Positions 41,779 through 52,265 of a DNA stretch of 64,000 bases are shown here, piece after piece. The notes below the pieces were generated by a model, which searched no databases, was not told the DNA's origin, and saw nothing but the letters and a program-made list of their open reading frames with translations. Positions within the stretch are counted from its first letter, which is position 1. Each line of letters opens with the position of its first letter. The stretch is from Gottschalkia purinilytica (GTDB lineage: Bacteria; Bacillota; Clostridia; Tissierellales; Gottschalkiaceae), in the NCBI RefSeq assembly GCF_001190785.1, contig NZ_LGSS01000002.1:186001-250000 (forward strand), given 5' to 3'. A program made the translations under genes and the position numbers.

Positions 41779-41801
41779 ACTTCTTCCATCTTATATAAAA
41801 A

Positions 41802-41840
41802 ATTAAAGCCTTAAAAATTTCAAACTTTCAAGGCTTTAAT
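41802..41840 (-). terminator. Terminator of the lipoprotein gene
   Basis: ATTAAAGCCTT/AAGGCTTTAAT with further inner pairing, followed by a T run on the minus strand. It lies about 180 bases past the lipoprotein stop. The 41841-42017 part holds nothing else I can support. Confidence 0.75.
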
Positions 41841-42017
41841 CATACTAGTTATAATTTTGATAGGTTAAAAGTATTTAAGAGGCACTTAGGTGCTTACACT
41901 AATTTTACTATATTTATCCTTATTTCCCAACATTCATTATACTTTACATTTACATATATTTATGTAAATTTTCTATTTCCCTGAAAATATAACTCTTTTC
42001 GTTATATATTCGGGCTT

Positions 42018-42371
42018 TTACTTTCTAATTATCGTTAGTTTTACATTATTTCCAATTTGCTCTATAGTAATCATAGCTTTATAGTCTTCTTTCTCAATTG
42101 TCATTCCCTCTGGACTATTTTTATTAGTTACTGACCATTCATTTTCTAATAATATCTTTTCATATTCCTTAAATACTTCTTTACGATTTTTATCTTTTAT
42201 AATATATTTAGCCACACTCATTTCACTATCTTCTGGATTTTGTAAATTCTCTAAAACCATTCCTTCATAAGTTGGGATATTTGAAAATTCTTCGTTATGA
42301 CTCGTTTTACATGATGTCAGTATGAAGACTGTTGTTAAGATACAAAGTGCTAATAGCAGTTTTTTCTTCAT
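42018..42371 (-). CDS. Small lipoprotein
   Basis: The 117-residue product has a lipoprotein signal with lipobox LTSC (Cys near residue 21) and a mature part of about 96 residues with no recognised motif. It would be anchored to the outer face of the membrane. GGAGG lies seven bases before the ATG. It follows the broken S-layer gene by 37 bases. Confidence 0.8.
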   Translation of the reverse strand: MKKKLLLALCILTTVFILTSCKTSHNEEFSNIPTYEGMVLENLQNPEDSEMSVAKYIIKDKNRKEVFKEYEKILLENEWSVTNKNSPEGMTIEKEDYKAMITIEQIGNNVKLTIIRK

Positions 42372-42408
42372 GCTAACTCCTCCGCTTATTAAAAATTAGT
42401 CTTACTAA

Positions 42409-44785
42409 TTAGTTATTATAAACTATAGTTGCATATCTAATAAACCTCGATGTGTTAGAATCATCAAAATATATCTTTAGTTTACTTTGTTGATTAATGT
42501 CTCTTAGAGATATTTGATTAAAGTTCTCATCATATATGATTCCTTTTTTTATTAACTCATATACATTTCCATCTGTATCTTCTATAGTTCTTCTCGTAGT
42601 TTGAATACTATCTACTATTATAGTCTGTGACTTAGGTTGCTTAATCTCTAAAATCTCATTATCTTTATCTCCAACAACTAATGTAACAAATTCCCATTTC
42701 CTAATATTCTCCAAAAGAGAAGATTTTCCTGCAAAAATTAACTTTTCTCCATCTATTTCTATTTCTATATCTTTTTTATATCCACCAATATATTCATAGA
42801 TTTCTCTTACTAATCCAGTATATTCTATAGTTTTTTCATTCACATCAACTTCTTTAGCTACAATTCCTACTACTCTATACATTTCGTTAGTATATATAAC
42901 TCCTGTCTTTATCTTATTAAATTCATTATGAGCATCTTTCCATGATACTACTTTATAAGGTTCTGTACTATCTTTATCTTGAGCTATAAATACAAGTGTA
43001 TCAGGATGTAGTTTATAGCCTTCCGCATATATATCATTCAAATTAATATTCTTTTCTATGTTAGTAGATTCTAATTTTTTAACTTCCTTTACATTGTTAT
43101 TTTTATCAACTGATATTTTAATTAAATTATCTTTTTTAATGATATTGTTCCAATCTTCCTCTAATAGTTTTGCAATGTTACCATCTTTATCTTTCGGTAC
43201 ATCATATTCTATCATATCACCTTTACTGTTTAATACATCTAATGTATACGTATCTTCTCCTCTATTACTAAAATGTTTAGTATCTCTAGTTACCAATGCA
43301 TATTCACTTGTTAATACTCTATCTCCTCTTGACCCTAATACTAATAAAACATTTTTAGCAAAATCAAAATATAAGTTGACTTCTTTTCCTTCTTCTTTCA
43401 TTTGATCTAATATGTTTGTATCTAAATTTCCTAATTCATTTCCATCTAAATATTTAGCTCCTGATACTATATCATAAGTTTTACCATCAACTTTGAATCC
43501 GTCTGTATATACTCTTTCTATTTTTCCTTTTTTAGTATTTGTACTTACTACTCCAAAGTTTACGTTTCTATGATCGTTATAAAATACTAAATCTCCAGCA
43601 TTTAAATCATTAGGAGTTATCAATTTGCCATCTTTAACTATAGTAAATTCTCCTATATCTAGTTGTTCTCTATTATAACTAACAATATTATTATTTTTAA
43701 CTTCTTTTACCACAATATTTCCATCAAAGCTATATCCAGATGCCCATACTATTTCATCATTATCGTTAAATGCAACTTTGGCATAGTCAGTATTTTTTAC
43801 AAAGTCACCATAATTTACTCATAGATCCATTTAGTCTCAGTTCAGCATCTTCAGCTATATTATATTCCTTATCTTCAGTTACAAGAATAATATCTCTTAT
43901 TTTTCCTAATTGTACTGCATCAAATTTAGCTTTTTCTTCAACCTTATAATCTACTAAATAGTTTTTATTCTTAGATTTATCATATTTATACCATATTGTA
44001 GTTTTTAATCCATATACTTCTTCAAAATTAAATCCTTCTTTTACTTCTAGTGTCTTTGATCCTACAGTTATAGTATTTTTTTCTTTGTTATATGATTTTA
44101 CTCTTTCTTTATTTATCTTAGATAGTCCCAGTTCATTATATAGTCTCTTACCTATCTTTTCCCAGACTATCTTATTTCCATAGACCACTCTTTCCATTAT
44201 TTCAACTTCTAGTGCATTGTCTAGTAAAAGTGTAGCAACCCCTCTAGTAGTTAAATCACCATATACACCATTTGCATTATTAAGAACTCCTTCTTCTCCT
44301 GCAACTATAAGGTATCCGTATGGATAACCTCCTCTTGCTTTGACTTTTTCTTCATATCCTAATATTCTCATTACTAATGCTATAGCTTGTTCATATCTTA
44401 TAGGAGAGTTAGGTTCAAACTTTCCATTTCCTACACCATAAATAAATCCATTTTTTGAAGCTATATTTATATATCCTGATGCCCAGTTATTATCTGGAAC
44501 ATCTGAAAATTCTGTTTTTCCTTTTGCAAGCTTGGCTGCCTCCTCTAATCCCTTTATATTTACTGCTAACACTGCAAATTCTGCCCTTGTTATAGTCTTA
44601 TCTGGTCTAAATGTACCATCTTCATACCCTGTAATTATCCCTAATTTAGTCATTTTTTCTATGTGATCAATCGCCCAGTGGTTTTGTGGAACATCTTGAA
44701 ATGTAATAGCAAATACTAATGAACTGTTTAAAATTATTACTATGAAAAGAACTAAAGACAGAACTTTGTTTTTTGTTATATTCAA
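42409..44785 (-). pseudogene. S-layer-like SLH protein gene broken by a one-base frameshift
   Basis: Two frames (43805-44785 and 42409-43713 plus the bases between) together encode about 790 residues, collinear with the 1064-aa S-layer protein at 56341: signal peptide, two to three SLH modules (FQDVPQNHWAIDHIEKM, GYEDGTFRPDKTITRAEF, FIYGVGNGKFEPNSPI) and the same beta body (GKIERVY, AKYLDG, NQISLRD). At 43813-43816 one base too many (AGT-A-AAT) ends the first frame after SKLW. Correcting it gives GSMSNYGDFVKNTDYAK, aligning without gaps to GNTSDLTTLKKGVDYAR. It lacks the C-terminal Ig-like repeats. The start is the TTG at 44785. A sequencing error would restore the gene. Confidence 0.88.
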
Positions 44786-44979
44786 AATACCATCCCCTTT
44801 TTCGACTTTATCTGCTACATTTTTTATATTCTTTATTATATAGTAATGTTCCTGTTTATTTTCCAACTTTGTAGTTAGAGTTTTTTTATATTTGAGAATT
44901 CTTATAAATACCTAGTGTCTTATCTTGATTCTTATTTAAGTATATATTGAAAAATTTATTACATATTTAATAAAAATCA

Positions 44980-45020
44980 TTCAAGCCTAGAATGACTATA
45001 TTACTCACTCTAGGCTTGAA
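44980..45020 (-). terminator. Terminator of the Rpn gene, stem shared with 46361
   Basis: TTCAAGCCTAGA/TCTAGGCTTGAA and then GATTTTTATT on the minus strand, nine bases past the stop. The stem core AAGCCTAGA recurs at 46361-46401. Confidence 0.88.
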
Positions 45021-45028
45021 TTGCTTAC

Positions 45029-45925
45029 TTAATTATTCATTTGATTTTTTAGTTCTTCTATTTCTTTTTGTGTTAGTTCTGTAACTTCTTTTATAAACTC
45101 CACTTCCATTCCTTTTTTTATTAAGTTTTTGGCTATTTTTACTGCTTTCTTATACTCTCCTTCTTCCCTAGCTTCTTCTATCTTAGTTGCTTGGTCGTGG
45201 AGTTCTGCTTCTCTTGCTTCGTATAGCATTCTTGTTTTTTTGTCTTTGCTCATAATTTCTAAGATACTCGTTGCTTTCTTTATTTTTTCATTTTTATTCC
45301 CCAACACGTCAAGCACCTCCTTTTTATCAGCTTCTAAGAACATCATCCATTCAACCGTTTCATCGTCCTCATCTATCTTTCCTTTCAACTTTTCATCCCT
45401 TAATTTTGGTAGCTCCAAGAAATGTATCTCCAATACATCTGTTAACTTGTATGATGTGTCATCTTCTATTATATGATACTTAGAGTGTACTTTATCGAGC
45501 GGTGTACTTACAAAGTCCAGTATGTTTATTGTTACACACTTTCTTAGTTTTGAGTAACTATCTCCTGATTCTATGTTTCCTGTGTACATTCGACTCCAAT
45601 AAAAAAGAGTTCTTTCTGCCATATACTTTGTATAACTTAGTTGTATTTCTATATCTATTTCAGTTCCATCTTTTAATTTTACTCTTATATCTAATATTCC
45701 TTTTTTGTCTTCTACAAATTCTCTTGTCAGCTCTGTATTTATTAGTTCCAGTTCCTCGAATCTTTCTTCTTTTATTTTCATTACTGCACTTAAGAATGAT
45801 ATCAATATGTCCTTATTCTTTGGGTCACCGAATAGCATTTTAAAGGCAAAATCATTTTTAGGAGACATTAGAAATCCTTCATTTGATTCTATCCTTCTTA
45901 CTTTACTTATACCCTTTTTAACCAA
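45029..45925 (-). CDS. Rpn/PD-(D/E)XK nuclease family protein
   Basis: The 298-residue protein fits the Rpn family (recombination-promoting nuclease, often labelled putative transposase). Start SPKNDFAFKMLFGD, then the nuclease core: ILDIRVKLKDG (Asp), EIDIEIQLSY (E-x-Q in place of E-x-K) and RTLFYWSRMY. The C-terminus is a Lys/Glu-rich helix. The family cuts DNA and promotes RecA-independent recombination in E. coli; the role here is not known. It is not a complete insertion sequence. The TTG at 45925 lies eight bases after AGGAG. Confidence 0.85.
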   Translation of the reverse strand: MVKKGISKVRRIESNEGFLMSPKNDFAFKMLFGDPKNKDILISFLSAVMKIKEERFEELELINTELTREFVEDKKGILDIRVKLKDGTEIDIEIQLSYTKYMAERTLFYWSRMYTGNIESGDSYSKLRKCVTINILDFVSTPLDKVHSKYHIIEDDTSYKLTDVLEIHFLELPKLRDEKLKGKIDEDDETVEWMMFLEADKKEVLDVLGNKNEKIKKATSILEIMSKDKKTRMLYEAREAELHDQATKIEEAREEGEYKKAVKIAKNLIKKGMEVEFIKEVTELTQKEIEELKNQMNN

Positions 45926-46094
45926 ATCGTTCACTCCTAATTACTTTTATGATAATACTCTTCTAGACCGATTATTCTCATAAGTATATATATTAGATGA
46001 TGATTATATTATTTGTAAATTTCGTATAATTTCGAGTCTTTCTTACCATATAAGAAATTTTTATACAGTATCTGCTTTATGGTTTGGTCTTTTC

Positions 46095-46247
46095 TTAATT
46101 TTTTAACTGTTTTTCATCCTGCGCAACATGTAATTCCTGTACTTCTGCAATTATATTAACTTTTTTACTTATGCACTCTAATAATAAAGTGTTTTTGTCA
46201 ATTTTACTATCCATTTTCTTTAAAAGTTTTATTATATCTAAATTCAC
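46095..46247 (-). CDS. Small helical protein of 50 residues
   Basis: A GTG at 46247 after AGGTGAT opens a 50-codon frame (MNLDIIKLLKKMDSKIDKN... to ...DEKQLKN). It is predicted to be a single amphipathic helix with heptad-like Leu/Ile spacing and one Cys. It lies between the Rpn gene and the nuclease gene. Small helical ORFs are easily found by chance, but the ribosome site and clean codon use favour a gene. Function unknown. The rest of 45926-46360 holds nothing else supported. Confidence 0.45.
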   Translation of the reverse strand: MNLDIIKLLKKMDSKIDKNTLLLECISKKVNIIAEVQELHVAQDEKQLKN

Positions 46248-46360
46248 GCTATCACCTATTTAATAAGTACTATATTTATATTATAACATTTATTTCCTAA
46301 TGATAGCTAAGAAAAAAGCTATCTATAAGAGTATATTCATATAATATTTTTAGTAAAAAT

Positions 46361-46401
46361 ATACAAGCCTAGAATATAGTTTTCATATTCTAGGCTTGTA
46401 T
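46361..46401 (-). terminator. Terminator of the extracellular nuclease gene
   Basis: ATACAAGCCTAGAATAT/ATATTCTAGGCTTGTAT with a seven-base loop, followed by ATTTTTAC on the minus strand, 59 bases past the stop. It shares its stem core with 44980-45020. Confidence 0.9.
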
Positions 46402-46459
46402 CATTAGTTCGATTATTTATTCAATAATTTGCTTATATTAAATCTATTTTTATATAGCT

Positions 46460-48976
46460 TTACGCAAATAGAGACTTTATTTTTGAAATGATAGAATTTG
46501 CATGTTTCTTTGGTAGAACTTTAGAAGAATTTTTTTCCATTTTTAGTTCAACTACTATTGGATCATGGTCACTTACTCTTCCCCCTGCTTGAGTATATTC
46601 TGAGTTTATATTTACTATATCTACCTTTGTTTTATCCGCCGCTTTATTATCTACTAAAATATGATCTAGTACTTGTGAGTTTCCCTTATACATATAGTTG
46701 AATCTTTCTGATACTGGAAGATTTTCAATCGTATTTGTAAATTCATTTCCTTTTAATATGTTTAATGTTTCTGAAAACTCAAAGTCATTTAAATCTCCCA
46801 ATATTACTACATTTGCATTTGGACTATTTCTAAGTATTTGTTTAGAAAAATTATTTATTACCTTTGCTTGTTCATGCCTTATAGTTTCACTACTTCTTAA
46901 TGGTGGTTGTGTTGATCCAAACGCCTTATCATCCCCACTCTTTGAATTTAAGTGATTTCCTATTACAAATATTTTTTCTCCTTTAAATTCAAACTCTGCT
47001 ACTATAGGCTTTCTACTAGACTTAAAAGCACTATTTAAAGGATCTATTCTTCCAGGATTTAAAGATAAGTTTTCCCCTTTCATAGATACCCCAGTTACAG
47101 CATCTCCCTTTTTACCCACGTCTACCAGACTTACTCTTTGTGGCTTATATACATAACCTACCCTTATATTTCCTCCTGGTTCTCCCCCATCCTGTCCATT
47201 TTCAGGTGATATATCTGTATATGCATATTGCGGTCCACCTGCTTCTTTTATTTTGGTTATAAGAGATTCATAAGTTTTGCTTCCATCTGTCACTTCACTT
47301 GTTGTATTTCCGTCATTGTCTTGCACCTCTGCAAGTCCTATAATATCAGGTGAACTTAAATCTTCTACTATAGATTTAGCTATTTTATTTATTCTATCAG
47401 TATCTTTTGGTGAAAGATTTTCAACATTATAAGTGGCTATTGTAACTTTATTATTTTTAGGCTTTAGTTTTGTTTTTTCTGAATCCCTTTTCTTATTTGA
47501 AGGTACTATCTGCGGAAGCTCCTCTGTATTTAATATATTGTAATTTCCGTAACTATAATCAACTATACCTACAATAGAATCTTTAAATTTATCTCCTGTT
47601 CTTACATTTAATGAATCTGTAACACTATTTGTAAACTTATCAAGTATTATAAGTATCTCGGGATTTCCAACATAGTCTGAAAGCTTTATACCATTATGAA
47701 TTGTTAGTTTGTTACGAGAAGCTTGTCCATTATCTGGCAACACATATACCTCTTTATACTTAGGTGATGAACCTGTAATTAGTGGATTATTTACTTTTAC
47801 TCTCATATACTCAATACTTTCGTAAAAGTCTATAGCGTCTTCTTCTGGATCAAATACTGTAAAATTATCATTATCTACTACATCTCTAGGCACTTGTTTT
47901 CCACCTATACCTAGTACTATAGGTTCTGGAAGGGCATTGTTACTTGAAATTACTTTCAATTTTGGATTTTTGATTTGAGTTTTACTTAATTCTCCTTTAT
48001 ATGCGAATTCATCAACTATTCCATCTACTTTTACTTTATCTCCTATCTTTACCCCTGGTGCTTTACTAGTATACACATATATTGCATCTGATGTTTTATC
48101 ATTATTATCTGACAATACATCTTGCACATAGAATCCTTTAGATTCAACTCCAGTCACTATACCTAAAACATTCTCCACTGACTTACCTTTATATGGTGAT
48201 ATATGACTTTCTCCTTGAATAGAGCCTATTCTTAGGCTATTTTCGACATCTTCTGGATTACCATTTTCTCTTTTACTAATATCCTCTATAGTTCTTATCA
48301 TAAGTTGATAGTTATCATATTGACCTACAGGTGAAGTTATAGTTATGGTTTCACCTACTTTAAAAGTATCTGACGGTATCTTAGGATCAAGATATCTGTC
48401 TACTCTAAGGTCTATAGTATCTTTTCCATCTGATAATACTACAGTATATCCTATATTCTCTTTTCCTACCGACTTTACTTGAACATTTTCTAACGTTACA
48501 AGTTGTCCTTCTACATTTTCGTCTAGTTGGAAAATCTTAAGCTTTTTAGCTTGTGGGAGTTTATTATTAGATGAGATTAATTCTACTAAAGGTGATTTAA
48601 TTTCCTTTAACCCTCTATATTCATATAAGCTGCCTTGTATCTTTACAGTATTTCCAACAGAAAGGTCTTTATTAGATGTTTCTCCTAGGTATACATATAT
48701 ACCAGCAGTATCGTCTTGAATAAATACGTTATTACCGATTTTACCTGTAACTATACCTTGTACAGTTACTTCTGTTTCCAAAGGTTTTTCTCTAGCTTCT
48801 GATATAGCTATGTAGTCTTTTGAACTTTCTACTGACTTATTTACCTCTGTAGTTACAAGTTGCAAGTTATTACGCTTAACATTGTTTATATTTTCAGTTG
48901 TTGCGAATGAAGTAATGAACATTGTATTTGCTAAAGCTATACTCATACATACCTTAATAATTCTTTTAATTTTCAT
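46460..48976 (-). CDS. Large extracellular nuclease (endonuclease/exonuclease/phosphatase fold)
   Basis: The 838-residue protein has a signal peptide, then two or three OB-like beta domains (VTVQGIVTGKIGNNVFIQDD near 65, VLGIVTGVESKGFYVQDV near 275) as in YhcR/ExeM-type nucleases, and a C-terminal EEP domain from about residue 515: ATYNVENLSPKD, GLAEVQDNDG (metal Glu), GNHLNSKSGDD, ILGDLNDFE and VSDHDPIVVEL. It probably degrades extracellular DNA for nutrition. There is no SLH or sorting signal, so it may be released. GGAGG site before the ATG. Confidence 0.92.
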   Translation of the reverse strand: MKIKRIIKVCMSIALANTMFITSFATTENINNVKRNNLQLVTTEVNKSVESSKDYIAISEAREKPLETEVTVQGIVTGKIGNNVFIQDDTAGIYVYLGETSNKDLSVGNTVKIQGSLYEYRGLKEIKSPLVELISSNNKLPQAKKLKIFQLDENVEGQLVTLENVQVKSVGKENIGYTVVLSDGKDTIDLRVDRYLDPKIPSDTFKVGETITITSPVGQYDNYQLMIRTIEDISKRENGNPEDVENSLRIGSIQGESHISPYKGKSVENVLGIVTGVESKGFYVQDVLSDNNDKTSDAIYVYTSKAPGVKIGDKVKVDGIVDEFAYKGELSKTQIKNPKLKVISSNNALPEPIVLGIGGKQVPRDVVDNDNFTVFDPEEDAIDFYESIEYMRVKVNNPLITGSSPKYKEVYVLPDNGQASRNKLTIHNGIKLSDYVGNPEILIILDKFTNSVTDSLNVRTGDKFKDSIVGIVDYSYGNYNILNTEELPQIVPSNKKRDSEKTKLKPKNNKVTIATYNVENLSPKDTDRINKIAKSIVEDLSSPDIIGLAEVQDNDGNTTSEVTDGSKTYESLITKIKEAGGPQYAYTDISPENGQDGGEPGGNIRVGYVYKPQRVSLVDVGKKGDAVTGVSMKGENLSLNPGRIDPLNSAFKSSRKPIVAEFEFKGEKIFVIGNHLNSKSGDDKAFGSTQPPLRSSETIRHEQAKVINNFSKQILRNSPNANVVILGDLNDFEFSETLNILKGNEFTNTIENLPVSERFNYMYKGNSQVLDHILVDNKAADKTKVDIVNINSEYTQAGGRVSDHDPIVVELKMEKNSSKVLPKKHANSIISKIKSLFA

Positions 48977-49183
48977 TTACATTCCTCCTAGTTTTTAAAA
49001 TGAAAACTTGACCTTTTATAAAAGTATGGATATTAATTAAAGCCTTAGATTTGATACAAATGGTTTTTACTAATTCACCTCCTATGTTTTTTAATATTCT
49101 CTATTTGTTTTGCAGTTCCTTTCTTTTCCATGTTAATATTTGGTTAATATTTACAAAAGCTTTTTAGGTTAATAGAACCTAAA

Positions 49184-49211
49184 AAAGATAGAGTAAAACT
49201 CTATCTTTTCT
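49184..49211 (-). terminator. Terminator of the usp gene
   Basis: AAAAGATAGAG/CTCTATCTTTT with a four-to-six-base loop and a T run on the minus strand, 66 bases past the stop. Confidence 0.85.
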
Positions 49212-49276
49212 TTTGAATAGATTATTAAAAATCTGCATTATCTTCTTGTTATATTATTAATTAAATCATATTTATT

Positions 49277-49681
49277 CTAGTTAGGAACTATAAGTACATT
49301 TATATTTGATTTGTGTATTATCTTAGTTGTTACCGAACCTATCAATAGTCTATCTAAGCCACTCTTACCTGATTTAGTCATTATTATCATATCGTATCCT
49401 TCTTTTGCTTTTTCTAATATTTCTTTATGAGGATATCCAACTGCATAGCATTTATCTGGATTAAATTCAGATATACGTTCACAAGCCTTATTTAAAATAT
49501 CTTGGGATATCTCTTTTGATATTTCCATTCTCTCAGCAGTTAAATCTATTCCCCCATAAATTACTACTTCGTCTACATGCATTACTGTAACACTAACATC
49601 CTCTGGCTTGTACATGCTTTTAAGTGTATCAAAGGATTTCATACTTCTCTCTGACCCATCTATTGGAATAAGTATTTTCAT
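49277..49681 (-). CDS. Universal stress protein (UspA family)
   Basis: The 134-residue protein has the UspA Rossmann-like fold pattern: ILIPIDGSERS at the start, MTKSGKSGLDRLLIGSVTTKII and final NINVLIVPN. The G-x9-G-S part of the ATP loop is kept, though its first Gly is absent. It may bind ATP and respond to stress. The ATG at 49681 follows AAAGGAG. 49691-50059, before the divergent DUF1846 gene, shows no gene. Confidence 0.88.
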   Translation of the reverse strand: MKILIPIDGSERSMKSFDTLKSMYKPEDVSVTVMHVDEVVIYGGIDLTAERMEISKEISQDILNKACERISEFNPDKCYAVGYPHKEILEKAKEGYDMIIMTKSGKSGLDRLLIGSVTTKIIHKSNINVLIVPN

Positions 49682-50059
49682 ATTTCCCACTCCTTTTTAT
49701 ATTTAATATATCAACCTAACCTCACGTAACTTTCTTAAATATTGTTATTAATATACCCTATTAGATATGCTGCTAACACAACTTTTATTCTAAAATATAT
49801 ACCAATTAGTAAAAAAAATAGTGTGGAAATAATGATATTTCTCGGGAAATTAAAAGTAAATAATCGAAATTAACTTTTTATTGGCAAAATATAAAAAACA
49901 TTCAATTAGGATATAATAATTAAAAATAATTTAAAAAAATGATTCACATTTATAAGAATTTATGAGAGAATATAAGGATGTGCTTTGTTATTTTTTTTAT
50001 ACTTTATAATAAAAGCTTAAGAGAACTGAACAACTATTCTGATGAGTGAGGTGCAGCTA

Positions 50060-51565
50060 GTGAAAATAGGATTTGATCATAAGAAGTATCTTGAAGAACA
50101 GTCTAAATATATTTTAGAAAGAGTTAATAACTATGATAAACTCTATTTAGAGTTCGGTGGAAAACTTATAGGGGACTTTCATGCTAAAAGAGTCTTACCA
50201 GGTTTTGATGAAAATGCTAAAATCAAACTATTGTGTAAGCTAAGAGAGAAAGTCGAAATAATTATCTGTGTATATGCAGGGGATATAGAAAGAAATAAAA
50301 TAAGAGGTGACTATGGTATCACTTACGACATGGATGTGTTAAGGCTCATAGATGACTTAAGAGGATATAACCTATTGGTAAATAGTGTTGTAATCACAAG
50401 ATATGATGAGCAACCTTCAGTAACCGTATTTATAAACAAACTTGAGCGTAGAGGCATAAAAGTTTATAAACACAGATCAACTAAAGGTTATCCAACAGAC
50501 GTAGATACAATAGTAAGTGATGAAGGATATGGAAAAAACCCTTATATAGAAACTACTAAACCAATAGTTGTAGTTACTGCCCCTGGACCGGGAAGTGGAA
50601 AATTATCAACTTGTCTTAATCAAATGTACCATGAATATAAAAGAGGAAAGATGTCAGGATATTCAAAATTTGAAACATTCCCTGTTTGGAATATTCCTTT
50701 AAAGCATCCTTTAAATATAGCCTATGAAGCAGCTACAGCTGATCTTAAAGACGTAAATATGATAGACTCTTTCCATTTTGATGCTTATAACGAAGTAGCT
50801 ATAAACTACAATCGTGATGTTGAAACATTTCCTGTTTTAAAAAGAATAATAGAAAAAATAACTGGTGAAGAGGCTGTTTATAAGTCTCCAACAGATATGG
50901 GAGTAAATAGAGTGGGATTCGGAATAATTGATGATGATATAGTTAAAGAAGCTTCTAAACAAGAGATTATAAGAAGATATTTTAAAACTATGTGTGAATA
51001 TAAAAAAGGATACGTAGATAAAGAAACTTCGCAAAGAGTAAAACTTATGGTTGAAGAGCTTAATCTAAAAGAGAGTGACAGAAAAGTTATTCTTCCAGCA
51101 AGAGAATACTCTTGTAAACTAAAAGATATGTATGGAAAAAAAGAGGCTTATCCAGTAGTTAGTATAGAACTTGAAGATGGAACTATATTAACAGGAAGAA
51201 GCTCTGAAATAATGGACTCAACAGCAGCAGTTATATTAAACGCTATAAAACATCTTGCTAATATATCAGATAATATTCATTTAATATCTCCAGTAGTACT
51301 TGAACCAATTAAAAACCTAAAAGCCAAGGTACTTGAAAATAAAAATACAGCACTAAATTGCGAAGAGATACTTATAGCTCTTAGTATATGTGCAGCTACT
51401 AACCCAACAGCTCAGGTAGCTATGGAAAAACTAGTAGAACTAAAAAATTGTCAAGCTCACTCAACTACTATATTGAGCTTAAGTGATGAACAGATGTTTA
51501 GAAAACTTGGTATTGATATAACTTGTGATCCTGAATATCCAACAGATGATCTTTTTTATAATTAA
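50060..51565 (+). CDS. DUF1846 family protein
   Basis: The 501-residue soluble protein belongs to a family common in Firmicutes whose structure is known but whose reaction is not. It shows the typical start [36 protein letters not shown] and a nucleotide-like loop [18 protein letters not shown]. It sits alone on the plus strand. The GTG at 50060 is chosen because GAGG lies eight bases before it and relatives begin KIGFD; the ATG at 50042 has no site. Confidence 0.92.
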   Translation: MKIGFDHKKYLEEQSKYILERVNNYDKLYLEFGGKLIGDFHAKRVLPGFDENAKIKLLCKLREKVEIIICVYAGDIERNKIRGDYGITYDMDVLRLIDDLRGYNLLVNSVVITRYDEQPSVTVFINKLERRGIKVYKHRSTKGYPTDVDTIVSDEGYGKNPYIETTKPIVVVTAPGPGSGKLSTCLNQMYHEYKRGKMSGYSKFETFPVWNIPLKHPLNIAYEAATADLKDVNMIDSFHFDAYNEVAINYNRDVETFPVLKRIIEKITGEEAVYKSPTDMGVNRVGFGIIDDDIVKEASKQEIIRRYFKTMCEYKKGYVDKETSQRVKLMVEELNLKESDRKVILPAREYSCKLKDMYGKKEAYPVVSIELEDGTILTGRSSEIMDSTAAVILNAIKHLANISDNIHLISPVVLEPIKNLKAKVLENKNTALNCEEILIALSICAATNPTAQVAMEKLVELKNCQAHSTTILSLSDEQMFRKLGIDITCDPEYPTDDLFYN

Positions 51566-51578
51566 TAATTATATATTT

Positions 51579-51612
51579 AAAGGGATAGAGTAACCAAATG
51601 CTCTATCCCTTT
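51579..51612 (+). terminator. Terminator of the DUF1846 gene
   Basis: AAAGGGATAGAG/CTCTATCCCTTT with a ten-base loop and a T-rich tail, 14 bases past the stop. Confidence 0.9.
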
Positions 51613-51680
51613 TATTTTATCTCAACTATTCATTATTAACTCAAAGATAATCGCTAATATAATTAACACTCAAATTGTAT

Positions 51681-51726
51681 AAAACAAAGAATCTAACTAA
51701 TAAGAAATAGTTAGATTCTTTGTTTT
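51681..51726 (-). terminator. Terminator of the small secreted protein gene
   Basis: A 19-bp stem AAAACAAAGAATCTAACTA with its complement around an eight-base loop. A partly decayed copy of the left half lies at 56087-56126. Confidence 0.88.
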
Positions 51727-51763
51727 AACATACTTTATTATAATGTCTTTATATTGTAATTTT

Positions 51764-52174
51764 TTACCATCCTAAATCATATACTTTAACATTTGCTCTT
51801 AATAAACTATTATTAGTTTCAAACTTAAGTTTATATTTTCCTGGTGCTAAACCGCTAAATAATTTAGTTCCACTTATAGCTGATGATTTACCTGCAGCTA
51901 TTGTGTCTCCAGTTATGTAATGTGCGTTTCCATAGTTATCAACTTTATATACTCCTATATAAAAATCCCAATTTGATGTTGGTGTACTAACTGGAGATAC
52001 ACTATAGTCAACTCTAGCAACACCATTATTAAGTTGGAATTCACTAGTAAAACTGCCGTAACCTCCAACATAATCGTTATATGTCACAACTTCACCAGCA
52101 GCAAATGCCTGAGTAGTAAATGTTAACATCAAGAAAGTAAAAACTAACATAATCAGCTTTTTTGATCTTTTCAT
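51764..52174 (-). CDS. Small secreted beta-rich protein
   Basis: The 136-residue product has a signal peptide (MKRSKKLIMLVFTFLML, cleavage after AFA). The mature 110 residues are rich in Tyr, Gly, Ser and beta-prone stretches, ending VYDLGW; a small beta-sandwich is likely. I recognise no family. Good GAGGTGG site, own terminator. Confidence 0.75.
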   Translation of the reverse strand: MKRSKKLIMLVFTFLMLTFTTQAFAAGEVVTYNDYVGGYGSFTSEFQLNNGVARVDYSVSPVSTPTSNWDFYIGVYKVDNYGNAHYITGDTIAAGKSSAISGTKLFSGLAPGKYKLKFETNNSLLRANVKVYDLGW

Positions 52175-52232
52175 TTAATATCCACCTCGTTTTTAATTTT
52201 TTAAATACCTACTTACTCTAGAATTAAGCATA

Positions 52233-52265
52233 TTAAAATGCTTGTCCATATTTTATGTTTTCCAT
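52233..52265 (-). CDS. Possible 10-residue leader peptide
   Basis: ATG at 52265, four bases after GGGGGG, opens MENIKYGQAF-stop, 59 bases before the small secreted protein gene. Its last codons overlap an AAGCA/TGCTT hairpin. It could regulate the gene by translation of the leader, or be chance. Confidence 0.25.
   Translation of the reverse strand: MENIKYGQAF

Noticed and set aside
43805..43830. Programmed frameshift in the S-layer paralogue
   Set aside because: The site AGTAAATTATGG has no slippery heptamer or following structure that I can see; simple mutation or sequencing error fits better.
45029..45925. Active insertion sequence around the Rpn gene
   Set aside because: No terminal inverted repeats or target duplications frame the gene; the matching stems are terminators.
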